A DNA stretch of 64,000 nt from JADJRH01 sp046351455. GTDB lineage: Bacteria; Myxococcota_A; Polyangia; Polyangiales; Polyangiaceae. This document shows, piece by piece, positions 41,818 through 48,999 of the stretch. The position numbers were made by a program, and so were the translations under genes. Within the stretch, counting starts at the first letter, position 1, and every line of letters starts with the position of its first letter. The stretch is from NCBI GenBank assembly GCA_046351455.1, contig JAXLYM010000002.1, positions 1-64,000 of the forward strand, given 5' to 3'. The notes under the pieces are model-generated. The model did no database searches. It was not told the origin of the DNA and saw nothing but the letters and a program-made list of their open reading frames with translations.

Positions 41818-41935
41818 ACACGGCGTAGGCGGTCACGCGCGGCGCGTTTCTTCGACGTCGCCTGCAGCGCGGAAGGCCAGTCGATGGGATGAAGCGGAGT
41901 CGGCAGGAGAGCCGCCTCCGGTGAAGGAGAGGTCC

Positions 41936-43039
41936 ATGCGAACGCACAAAGGTTGCTCGGCGAGCGGTCTGGAAGGAGTCATCGCGGCCGAGACGGAGCT
42001 GTCCGAGGTGGATGGCGAGGCCGGCAGGCTCGTGATCGGAGGCTACGAGGTGGAGGCGCTCACGGGCTCCGTCACGTTCGAGGACGTGTGCGCGCTCCTG
42101 TGGGACGGCGCGCTCCCGGACGCGGACGGGCGCGAGCGGATGCGGCAGGCGCTCGCGGACGGTCGCATGCGCGCGGCGGGTCTCGTGCCGCTGCTCGGCA
42201 ACGCGCTTTCGCGGTACGACGGGATGGATGCGCTCCGCGCGGCGATGGGGCACCTCGTCCCGGCGACCGGCGAGATGAACCCGTCCATCACCGGAGCGGC
42301 CGCGGTGTTCGCCGCGGCGTGGCTGCGCGCGCAGATGGGGCAAGGGCCGGTGATGCCGGATCCGTCGCTCTCGCTCGCGGCGGACTACCTGCACATGATC
42401 TACGGCACGCCCGCGGCGGCGCCCCTCGTGGCGGGCCTCGACGCTTATCTCGTGACGGTGAGCGATCACGGGTTGAACGCGTCCACCTTCGTCGCGCGCG
42501 TGGTGACGTCGACCGGATCGGATCCGGTGTCCTCGGTGGTCGCGGCGATCGGCGCGCTCAAGGGACCGCTGCACGGAGGCGCGCCGGGCCCGGTGCTCGA
42601 CATGCTCGACGAGATCGGCTCGCCGGAGCGCGCGGCCTCGTGGATCGAAGCCGAGCTCGCGTCGGGCAAGCGCATCATGGGCATGGGCCACCGCATCTAC
42701 CGCGTGCGCGATCCGCGTGCCGCCGTGCTGGAGCGCGCCGTCGCCGCGCTGGAGGCCACGGGTCGCACGACGTCGCGCCTCACCCTCGCGCGCGCCGTGG
42801 AGCGCGTCGCCGAGAGCGCCCTCGCCGCGAAGTATCCGGACCGCCCGCTCCGCGCGAACGTGGAGTTCTACACTTCGGTGCTCCTGGATGCGGTGAGCCT
42901 CCCGCGCGCCCTGTTCTCGCCGACGTTCGCGGTCGGCCGCACCGCAGGTTGGTGCGCGCACATCGCCGAGCAGCGCGCCGTCGGGAAGCTGATCCGCCCC
43001 GCGTCCCGCTACGTCGGCGATCGCCGCGCCGCGCTCTAG
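41936..43039 (+). CDS. Citrate/methylcitrate synthase
   Basis: This 367-residue enzyme condenses oxaloacetate with acetyl-CoA or propionyl-CoA. Active-site blocks are SDHGLNASTFVARV, IMGMGHRIYRVRDPRA, and ANVEFYTSVLLDA, where Glu stands in the usual Asp position (NVDFY), a variant seen in some Gram-positive-like synthases, and the ending VGRTAGWCAHIAEQ. The ATG at 41936 follows AAGGAGAGG, so the upstream open frame (41795) is rejected. Its N-terminus (GLEGVIAAETELSEVDGE) is typical of the short single-domain citrate synthases. The divergent HTH homologue, 118 bp away, may regulate it. Citrate and 2-methylcitrate synthases cannot be told apart here. Confidence 0.9.
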   Translation: MRTHKGCSASGLEGVIAAETELSEVDGEAGRLVIGGYEVEALTGSVTFEDVCALLWDGALPDADGRERMRQALADGRMRAAGLVPLLGNALSRYDGMDALRAAMGHLVPATGEMNPSITGAAAVFAAAWLRAQMGQGPVMPDPSLSLAADYLHMIYGTPAAAPLVAGLDAYLVTVSDHGLNASTFVARVVTSTGSDPVSSVVAAIGALKGPLHGGAPGPVLDMLDEIGSPERAASWIEAELASGKRIMGMGHRIYRVRDPRAAVLERAVAALEATGRTTSRLTLARAVERVAESALAAKYPDRPLRANVEFYTSVLLDAVSLPRALFSPTFAVGRTAGWCAHIAEQRAVGKLIRPASRYVGDRRAAL

Positions 43040-43662
43040 GCGCTGCGCTTCACCTTCGCGAGCTCCTTCGCGCGCGAACGCGTCTCCTCCGGCGGGACCA
43101 CGCCTTCACCGAACAGCGACTTTTGCTCGGGCTCCGGGCGGCCTTCGATCGCGAGCAGCTTCGCCTTCGTGGTGAGGCCGCCGTGCGCGGAGAAGCCGTG
43201 CAGCTTGCCGTCGGACCCGACGACGCGGTGACACGGAACGAGGAGCGCGAACGGGTTCTTCGCCATCGCCACGCCCACCGCGCGCGCCGCGCCCGTCGTG
43301 CCGCTGATCTTCCGGCCGAGCGCGCCGTACGTCGTCGTCGCGCCCGCGGGCACGCGACGCAGCGCCTCGTACACCTGCGCGAAGAACGGCGGCAGCGCCT
43401 CCGTGTCGAGCGGCACGTCCGCGAAGTCGTCGGGCTGCCCCGAGAGATGCTTGCGGACGCGCGTCACGAGCACCGCCACCCATCCGCGCGGCGTCGCGGA
43501 GGTGGCCTCCGGCAGCACCGCGCGCATTCGCTCCTCCGTCGCCGCCGCCGTCGCCTCGGGCAGCAGGAAACGGATCACGCCGTGGCCGCTCCACGCGACG
43601 GCGCACGGGCCGATCGGCGAGTCGAACACGCAGTACGAAGGCCCTCTTTGCCGCGCGGCCAT
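43036..43662 (-). CDS. ogt: Methylated-DNA--protein-cysteine methyltransferase
   Basis: This 208-residue suicide repair protein removes O6-alkyl groups from guanine. The active-site motif is LLVPCHRVVGSDGKLHGF, with the acceptor Cys in PCHRV and the Asn-hinge/Arg-finger region TTYGALGRKISGTTGAARAVG. The N-terminal domain (SPIGPCAVAWSGHGVIRF) is the usual ribonuclease-H-like fold; there is no AdaA-type Zn domain. It converges with the citrate synthase gene so closely that stops overlap by four bases. The C-terminal tail EGVVPPEETRSRAKELAKVKRSA adds about 20 extra, probably disordered residues. Confidence 0.95.
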   Translation of the reverse strand: MAARQRGPSYCVFDSPIGPCAVAWSGHGVIRFLLPEATAAATEERMRAVLPEATSATPRGWVAVLVTRVRKHLSGQPDDFADVPLDTEALPPFFAQVYEALRRVPAGATTTYGALGRKISGTTGAARAVGVAMAKNPFALLVPCHRVVGSDGKLHGFSAHGGLTTKAKLLAIEGRPEPEQKSLFGEGVVPPEETRSRAKELAKVKRSA

Positions 43663-43674
43663 GCGGCGATCCTA

Positions 43675-44367
43675 TCAGATCTTCACGTACGCGCGGCGCG
43701 CCGGCACGCTCACCAGGACGCTCGCGCGATCCGCGATCGGCGGAGGTTCCGCGCCGTCCTCCAACACCATCGCGGTGAGGCGTCCGCCGTAGACGCAGCC
43801 CGTGTCGATGCCCGTCGCCCACGGGTGGATCTGCGGCTCCGGCCGCGCGTTGTGGCCGAACACGACGTGCGGCGGGCCGGCGTAGAAGGCGCCCCACAGG
43901 TGATCGCCGCGCTTCGCGACAGGCTCGCCGTCCTTCGTGACGCACCGGATCGTCATCAGCGTGGACGGGTGCTGCTCGGGCATCGGCACGCCCGGCGCGA
44001 TGCCCGCGTGCACGACGCGCAGGTTGTGGTGCGGGAAATCGATCCACAGCGGCCACGCCTTGATCGCGGCGAAATCCGCCCGCGACAGCTCGCGCGCCGT
44101 CTTGCGCGTGAGGTCGCCGATCGGCGGCGCCTGCTTCGTCCCGCGCAGCTCCCACCACCGGATCAGCCGGTCCTCGTGGTTGCCGCGCACCGCGAGCGCG
44201 CCCACGGATCGAAGGACGCGCAGCGCGCCCGCCGGGTCCGGTCCGCGCACCACCGTGTCGCCCACCGAGACGACGCGATCGCCCTCCGCGACGCCCACCT
44301 CGGCCAGAAGCTCTTCGAGCTCGTACCGACAGCCGTGGATGTCCCCGATGATGATCGTCCTAGGCAC
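43675..44367 (-). CDS. Metallophosphoesterase (PrpA/Ap4A-hydrolase-like)
   Basis: This 230-residue calcineurin-like phosphoesterase has all ligand motifs of the phosphoprotein phosphatase/Ap4A hydrolase class: GDIHGCRYELEELL, GDTVVRGPDP, RGNHEDRLI, VVHAGIAPG and VVFGHNARPEP. The enzymes hydrolyse phosphoprotein or dinucleoside polyphosphate. The size suits the small PrpA-like subfamily. It lies 12 bp downstream-strand from ogt and 34 bp from glgC, all on the minus strand, so it may share transcription. The substrate is not clear. Confidence 0.92.
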   Translation of the reverse strand: MPRTIIIGDIHGCRYELEELLAEVGVAEGDRVVSVGDTVVRGPDPAGALRVLRSVGALAVRGNHEDRLIRWWELRGTKQAPPIGDLTRKTARELSRADFAAIKAWPLWIDFPHHNLRVVHAGIAPGVPMPEQHPSTLMTIRCVTKDGEPVAKRGDHLWGAFYAGPPHVVFGHNARPEPQIHPWATGIDTGCVYGGRLTAMVLEDGAEPPPIADRASVLVSVPARRAYVKI

Positions 44368-44401
44368 GCGTGCGTTTCGTGAAAATGTCGGACAGCGAAA
44401 T

Positions 44402-45688
44402 TCAGACGGAGGGAGCCGGCACCTTCGCGCGCTTCGGGATGACGACGATCCCCGAGTCGCTGACGAACCAGCGCTTCTTGTCCTCTTCGAGGTTGAAGCC
44501 GATCTGCGTGCCGGACGGGATCTCCACGTCCTTGTCGATGATGGCGCGGCGGATGCGAGCGTGCCGCCCGATCACGACATTTTCGAACAGCACGCTCTCC
44601 TCGATGTGGCTGAACGAATTCACGCGCACGCGGGCCGACAGCACGCTGCGGTGGATGCGGCCGCCGGAGATGATGCAGCCGAGCGACACGAGGCTCTCCG
44701 TCGCGGTGCCGACGCGCGCGTTCGCCTCGTCGCGAAACACGAACTTCGCCGGCGGATCGTGCGAGTAGCCGGTGCGGATCGGCCAGCGGCCGTTGTAGAG
44801 GTTGAACGCGGGCTGCGTCGCCACGAGATCCATCTGCGCGGCCCAGTAGGCGTCGATCGTCCCGATGTCGCGCCAGTACGCGTAGCCCTCTTCTTCCCCG
44901 GGCACCTGGTTCTTCTGGAAGTCGTAGACGCAGACCTTGTTTCCGCGCGCGACCATCGTCGGGATGATGTCGCGACCGAAGTCGTGCATCGACGTCTCCA
45001 GCGAGGCGTCGCGCTCCAGCGCCGCGAGCAGCGCCTCCGTCTTGAAGATGTAGTTGCCCATCGACGCGAGGCACCGATCGGGGCGCCCCGGCATCGTCGG
45101 CGGGTCCGCCACCTTCTCGTGGAAGGCGCGGATCAGGCCCTCTTCCGTCGACTCGATCACGCCGAAGGAGCGCGCCTCGGGGATCGTCACGGGGATCGCC
45201 GCCACCGTCACGTCGGCGTCCTGTTCGAGGTGCTGCTCCAGCATCTCGCGCACGTCCATCTTGTAGACGTGGTCGCCGCCGAAGATGGCGACGTACTCCG
45301 GCGCCTCGTCCGTGATCACGTGCTGCGTCTGGTACACGGCGTCGGCCGAGCCTTTGAACCAGCTCTTTCCGGTGCGCTGCTGCGCCGGGATCGTCTCGAT
45401 GAAGCTGTCGAGCATCGGCGAGAGGTGCCACGCGCGCGAGATGTGCTCTTCGAGCGACGCGCTCTTGTACTGCGTGAGCACCTTGATGCGCGAAAGGCCC
45501 GAGTTGACGAAGTTCGACAGCACGATGTCGATGATCCGGTAGCGCCCGCCGAAGGGCACCGCCGGCTTCGCGCGATCGTGCGTGAGCGGACCGAGCCGCC
45601 TGCCTTCGCCTCCCGCCAGCACCATCACGAGGACCCGAGAAGGATCGTACCCACCGCGACCGCGCGCCTTGTGGCCGTTGTCCGCCAT
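44402..45688 (-). CDS. glgC: Glucose-1-phosphate adenylyltransferase
   Basis: ADP-glucose pyrophosphorylase, committing step of glycogen synthesis. The 428-residue protein has VMVLAGGEGRRLGPLT (nucleotide loop), KPAVPFGGRYRIIDIVLSN, the catalytic region GSADAVYQTQHVI and IFGGDHVYKMD, plus substrate Lys in the SFGVIES region, and a left-handed beta-helix C-terminal domain (SVLSARVRVNSFSHIEES). Residues of the regulatory N-terminus (GGYDPSRVLVM) suggest allosteric control. The ATG at 45688 is chosen; the upstream frame (to 45838) has no family match. Neighbouring glg genes are not seen in the window. Confidence 0.96.
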   Translation of the reverse strand: MADNGHKARGRGGYDPSRVLVMVLAGGEGRRLGPLTHDRAKPAVPFGGRYRIIDIVLSNFVNSGLSRIKVLTQYKSASLEEHISRAWHLSPMLDSFIETIPAQQRTGKSWFKGSADAVYQTQHVITDEAPEYVAIFGGDHVYKMDVREMLEQHLEQDADVTVAAIPVTIPEARSFGVIESTEEGLIRAFHEKVADPPTMPGRPDRCLASMGNYIFKTEALLAALERDASLETSMHDFGRDIIPTMVARGNKVCVYDFQKNQVPGEEEGYAYWRDIGTIDAYWAAQMDLVATQPAFNLYNGRWPIRTGYSHDPPAKFVFRDEANARVGTATESLVSLGCIISGGRIHRSVLSARVRVNSFSHIEESVLFENVVIGRHARIRRAIIDKDVEIPSGTQIGFNLEEDKKRWFVSDSGIVVIPKRAKVPAPSV

Positions 45689-45926
45689 GCGCGCGAGCTT
45701 ACTCGCAGAACGCGCGGAGGTTAAACGTCCGCCGCCGCGAAATTTGCAGCCCGAGCACCATTGTGTGGCGCCCCTGCGCCGGCCCCGACACCGCCCGTGT
45801 TCCAAACCGCGGGCGAGCCGCTGATTCGACGGGGGCACGCGAGCAAGCGACGAGCAAGCTCTTTACGTGTGGAGTCAGGCCGTGATAGCCCATGCGTCGG
45901 CCGGATCGGCCCCACAAAAAGGCCCA

Positions 45927-46667
45927 ATGAAGCTCCTCGGTGCGACCTTTCTCGCTGTCCTTGCCGCTTCGACGACCGTCGGGTGTGGCGGGGACGAAGT
46001 GCAGTACCAGCCCAAGCCGGCCTACAGCGGCAAGAAGGCGACTTTGCCCGCGGTCCCGACGCTTCCGAACAAGAAGAAGAAGGACGGCGACGCCTACTCG
46101 ATCTGGGGCGTCACGCACGAGCTCCGCAGCCGCGTCCATCACGACGACGTGAGCGGGAAGAAGCTCACTTTGCAGGGGTACATCGTCAAGACGAACTACT
46201 CCGAGAAGTGCCCCGACAAGATGAACACGGCGAACAGCACCGAGTGCACGCCGGAGTGCGCGGTCCACAAGACCGGCAAGCAGGACGTCGCGGAGTGCCA
46301 CTCTCCGATCCCGACCTTCTGGATCGCCGACTCCAAGGACGAGAAGAAGGACATGATCGCCGTGATGGGCTGGGCGTCGAACTTCGCCCAGATGTTCACG
46401 ATGATCGACGGCCTGAACCGCAGCGCGAAGGGCAAAGAGGGCGAAGTCAAGCTCGCCGACGAGTTCTGGGGCAACGATCTGCCGAACCCGCTCCCCGCGA
46501 TCGGCATGAAGGTCAAGATCACCGGCCAGTACGGTGAGACCTTCACGAAGGCCACCGGCGGCGCCGCCTCCAACCCTCGCTACGGCATCATGACGTACGA
46601 GAAGATGGAAGTGGTGGAGCCTTCGGCGGAGCCTGCGCTGCTCCCCGGCATGAAGAAGAAGGGCTGA
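45927..46667 (+). CDS. Hypothetical lipoprotein
   Basis: This 246-residue lipoprotein has a lipobox (LAASTTVGC, Cys20) and, after a Lys/Pro-rich spacer (TLPNKKKKDGD), a compact domain. Blocks are YSIWGVTHELRSRVHHDDVSG, a likely beta-rich OB-like fold with GKKLTLQGYIVKTNYSEKC, KITGQYGETFTK and RYGIMTYEKMEVVEP. It has Cys residues in KCPDKMN, ECTPECAVH and AECHSPIP that likely pair. This combination (OB-like strands plus disulphides) suggests a nucleic-acid- or metal-binding-like exported domain, but I do not recognise a named family. ATG 45927 is the first with a plausible signal peptide. Confidence 0.72.
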   Translation: MKLLGATFLAVLAASTTVGCGGDEVQYQPKPAYSGKKATLPAVPTLPNKKKKDGDAYSIWGVTHELRSRVHHDDVSGKKLTLQGYIVKTNYSEKCPDKMNTANSTECTPECAVHKTGKQDVAECHSPIPTFWIADSKDEKKDMIAVMGWASNFAQMFTMIDGLNRSAKGKEGEVKLADEFWGNDLPNPLPAIGMKVKITGQYGETFTKATGGAASNPRYGIMTYEKMEVVEPSAEPALLPGMKKKG

Positions 46668-46707
46668 GATCTTGCGGCCCGCTGCCGGGCGCGTTCTCAT
46701 CCCTTCC

Positions 46708-46845
46708 ATGCGCTGGCTCGTCTTCGCGGCCCTCACGTTCCTCGCGACCGGCTGTTACATGCCGGCCCCGCGCGCCAAATCGTGCAGCTCGTGCCGCTCC
46801 GGAGCGGGCTCCCGGCCGACCTCGTACGCGACGCACATCAAGTGA
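46708..46845 (+). CDS. Very small lipoprotein (45 residues)
   Basis: This is an open reading frame of 45 codons: a signal peptide MRWLVFAALTFLATGC with lipobox, then a short tail containing SCSSCRSG (CxxC) and ending ATHIK. Its position between two lipoprotein genes on the same strand, and the clean signal sequence, support it as a real gene despite its size. Function unknown. Confidence 0.55.
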   Translation: MRWLVFAALTFLATGCYMPAPRAKSCSSCRSGAGSRPTSYATHIK

Positions 46846-46894
46846 TCTCTTCCGCGTCGCGCTGAATCACGAAACGCTTTCTTTTCAAGGGAGA

Positions 46895-47731
46895 ATGACG
46901 ATGCGTTCTTCGCTTCGATCCTTCGGGCTCGTCTGCGCGGCTCTGCTCGCGGCGATCACCCTCGGCTGCGGTGACGGCGGCAGCGGCTCCGGCGGCACCG
47001 CGGGCAGCGGCGGCACAACGACGACCGCGACCGGCGGCTCCACCGGAGGCAGCACCGGCGGCAGCAACACCGGCGGTTCCAGCGGCGGAACGAGCACGGG
47101 CGGCTCCACCGGAGGCAGCACCGGCGGCTCCACGGGCGGCACGATGGTGACGGCGGACGCGCTGCTCGCGCTCACGCAAGGCTGCGACAAGGCGAGCAAC
47201 GGCGACTACGCGACGGACGACGGCGAGGCGGACACGATCCCGATCTGCAAGCTGAACGGCGCGTTCTTCTGGCACGCGGACATGGACGTCGACTGCGACG
47301 GCAAGGAGACCGCGCAGTGCAACCTCCAGACGGACCCGGCGTACCAGAACCAGACGAGCCTCGAAGACTCCACGGGCCAGCCGCTCGACGCCGCGAACCT
47401 CCCCTTCGTGGTGGTGCCGCTCCCGTCCTCGCGCTTCGACTACGACGCGTCCGACATCCACCTGGGCGGCGTCGTCGCGGTGATTTATGAGGGCAAGCTG
47501 GAGTTCGGCATCTTCGGCGACGAGGGCCCCGACAACATCATCGGCGAGGCGTCGTACGCGATGGCCGACTCGCTCGGCGTGAACCCGGACCCGTCGTTCG
47601 GCGGCGTGGACAGCGGCGTGACGTACATCGTCTTCACCGGCGCCGAGTCCGTCGTGAGCAAGCCCGAAGACCACAATGAGGCCATCACGCTCGGCGAAGG
47701 CCGCGCGAAGGCCCTGCTCGGCGCGAACTGA
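46895..47731 (+). CDS. GH75 chitosanase-like lipoprotein with Gly/Ser/Thr linker
   Basis: This 278-residue lipoprotein has a lipobox (LAAITLGC) and a linker of about 60 residues with TGGS repeats. The domain after it resembles fungal-type chitosanase (GH75): FFWHADMDVDCDG, LPFVVVPLPSSRFDY, GGVVAVIYEGKLEFGIFGDEGP, NIIGEASYAMADSLGV and GVTYIVFTGAESVV. GH75 enzymes use an Asp and a Glu; the D in FGDEGP and E in IIGEAS occupy those places. ATG 46895 lies six bases before a second ATG. A role in fungal-prey or cell-wall attack is plausible for a predatory myxobacterium. Repeated linker codons may vary in number. Confidence 0.75.
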   Translation: MTMRSSLRSFGLVCAALLAAITLGCGDGGSGSGGTAGSGGTTTTATGGSTGGSTGGSNTGGSSGGTSTGGSTGGSTGGSTGGTMVTADALLALTQGCDKASNGDYATDDGEADTIPICKLNGAFFWHADMDVDCDGKETAQCNLQTDPAYQNQTSLEDSTGQPLDAANLPFVVVPLPSSRFDYDASDIHLGGVVAVIYEGKLEFGIFGDEGPDNIIGEASYAMADSLGVNPDPSFGGVDSGVTYIVFTGAESVVSKPEDHNEAITLGEGRAKALLGAN

Positions 47732-47734
47732 CTG

Positions 47735-47767
47735 CAACGTTGATCAACATCGCAGCCTGATCAACGT
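47735..47767. promoter_or_regulatory. 34-bp ACGTTGATCAACAT element, copy 2
   Basis: CAACGTTGATCAACATCGCA then GCCTGATCAACGTCA. ACGTTGATC pairs perfectly with GATCAACGT. It lies exactly between the stops of the chitosanase-like and GYF-GAF genes, matching copy 1 at 38782 in sequence and placement. Confidence 0.6.
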
Positions 47768-48870
47768 CAGCTCGCGGATGCCCCGTCGACCTTCCAGCCG
47801 GCCTCTTCGATCTTCGCCGTCACCACGCGCACGAAGCCCTCGGCCTTCGCGATCGCGGCGCCCGTGAAGGCGCCCGCCTGGCCCATCTCCAGCGTGCCGA
47901 AGAGCCTTCCGTTCGGCCGGATCGGGATCATCACCGCGCCCGCTCCGCCGACGCCGAGCTTCCCGAGCCGCGACAGGATGGCCTCCCCGGCTGGCCCCGG
48001 CGTGGGCTCCGCGACGACGAGCATGCCCGCGGCCGCGGCGACGATCGCAGGGTCGAGCAGGCGCGTGCGGAGGCCGATCACGTCGAACATGCGCGGGCCG
48101 TGCGCCACCACCGCCACCGCTCCGTCGTCGTCGACGCGGTGGACCATCACGCCCTCGCAGCCGACCTCCCGGAAGATGACGCCGCTCAACAAAAGCAGCG
48201 CGTCCTTCAGCTGATCCGCGCTGTTCAGCGGATCGCCGGTGACCTTCTCCGCGGGCTTCGGCTCGCGCGGCGGCAGCGTGATGTCCTCCACCGAGATGCG
48301 GGCGCGCGGCGCGCTCGGCTGCGTCCGCCGCGCCGGCGTGCTCGGCTCGTCCTCGAGCACGTCGGCCGGATCGACCTCGATCGCGTCCCGCAACGACAAG
48401 ATCGGCGGGATCGTCGTGCTCACGGGCTCCGCGAGGTGGTCCACGTCGGTCTCGCTCGACGCCGCGACGAGCGCCTGCTGCGCGGGCACGTACGGCAGCG
48501 AATCCGGCGCCGGCAGCAGCACCGGCGTGCTCGACGCGGGCGGCGTCGGCGGGGCCATGCGCGGCTGCATCACCGTCTCGCGCGGATCGAACCGGCCGTC
48601 GTGCGACGGCATCGCGGTGGGGAGCGGCGTGCCGAGCGGATCGATCGGCTTCACCTCGGTCTGCACGCACAGCTCGGACAGAGGCCGCCAGATCTTCCAC
48701 GCCTCGTGCCGGATGTAGCTGTCGACCGGGATCTTCCCGGCCTCGATGCCGCGCTCCACCAGCTCCAGCGCGACGGGTCCGACCGCGGTCGCGCCGTTCG
48801 TGACGTACCAGCGATCCGCCGAGGCGCGGTCCGCCCGCAAGATGTCCGCCCGCAGCCTGACGATAGTCAT
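47767..48870 (-). CDS. GYF-domain / GAF-like signalling protein
   Basis: This 367-residue protein begins with a bacterial GYF_2 domain (about 18-60: RWYVTNGATAVGPVALELVERG, EAWKIWRPLSE), a fold that binds Pro-rich peptides. A linker rich in Pro/Ala/Thr (about 85-210) leads to a C-terminal GAF-like domain (about 225-360) with PAGEAILSRLGKLGVGGAGAVMIPI and GRLFGTLEMGQAG. ATG 48870 is chosen since the earlier frame start (48915) has no Shine-Dalgarno sequence. Such GYF-GAF proteins are common in myxobacteria and probably act as adaptors, as their GAF lacks known cofactor residues. Its Pro-rich partner could be the Pro-rich tail of the DUF4388 response regulator, which is speculation. Confidence 0.78.
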   Translation of the reverse strand: MTIVRLRADILRADRASADRWYVTNGATAVGPVALELVERGIEAGKIPVDSYIRHEAWKIWRPLSELCVQTEVKPIDPLGTPLPTAMPSHDGRFDPRETVMQPRMAPPTPPASSTPVLLPAPDSLPYVPAQQALVAASSETDVDHLAEPVSTTIPPILSLRDAIEVDPADVLEDEPSTPARRTQPSAPRARISVEDITLPPREPKPAEKVTGDPLNSADQLKDALLLLSGVIFREVGCEGVMVHRVDDDGAVAVVAHGPRMFDVIGLRTRLLDPAIVAAAAGMLVVAEPTPGPAGEAILSRLGKLGVGGAGAVMIPIRPNGRLFGTLEMGQAGAFTGAAIAKAEGFVRVVTAKIEEAGWKVDGASAS

Positions 48871-48999
48871 AGTAAGCCTCGCGAAGCGTAAGCGCGGACC
48901 CAGCCGTGTGACCATATCCCCGACAAAAAAAGGGGAAAGCCACCCGACCCGCAGAGTGCCCCGACGCGACCGGGGCTGTTACTAGTGGAACCGAACGCG

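Noticed and set aside
41795..41935. 47-codon N-terminal extension of the plus-strand citrate synthase
   Set aside because: The extension is low-complexity and the ATG at 41936 has a strong AAGGAGAGG; homologues begin near GLEGVIAAETELS.
48905..48960. Short CCCC/GGGG hairpin with an A-rich loop before cobA-hemD
   Set aside because: Only four to five pairs, no clear terminator or regulatory features.
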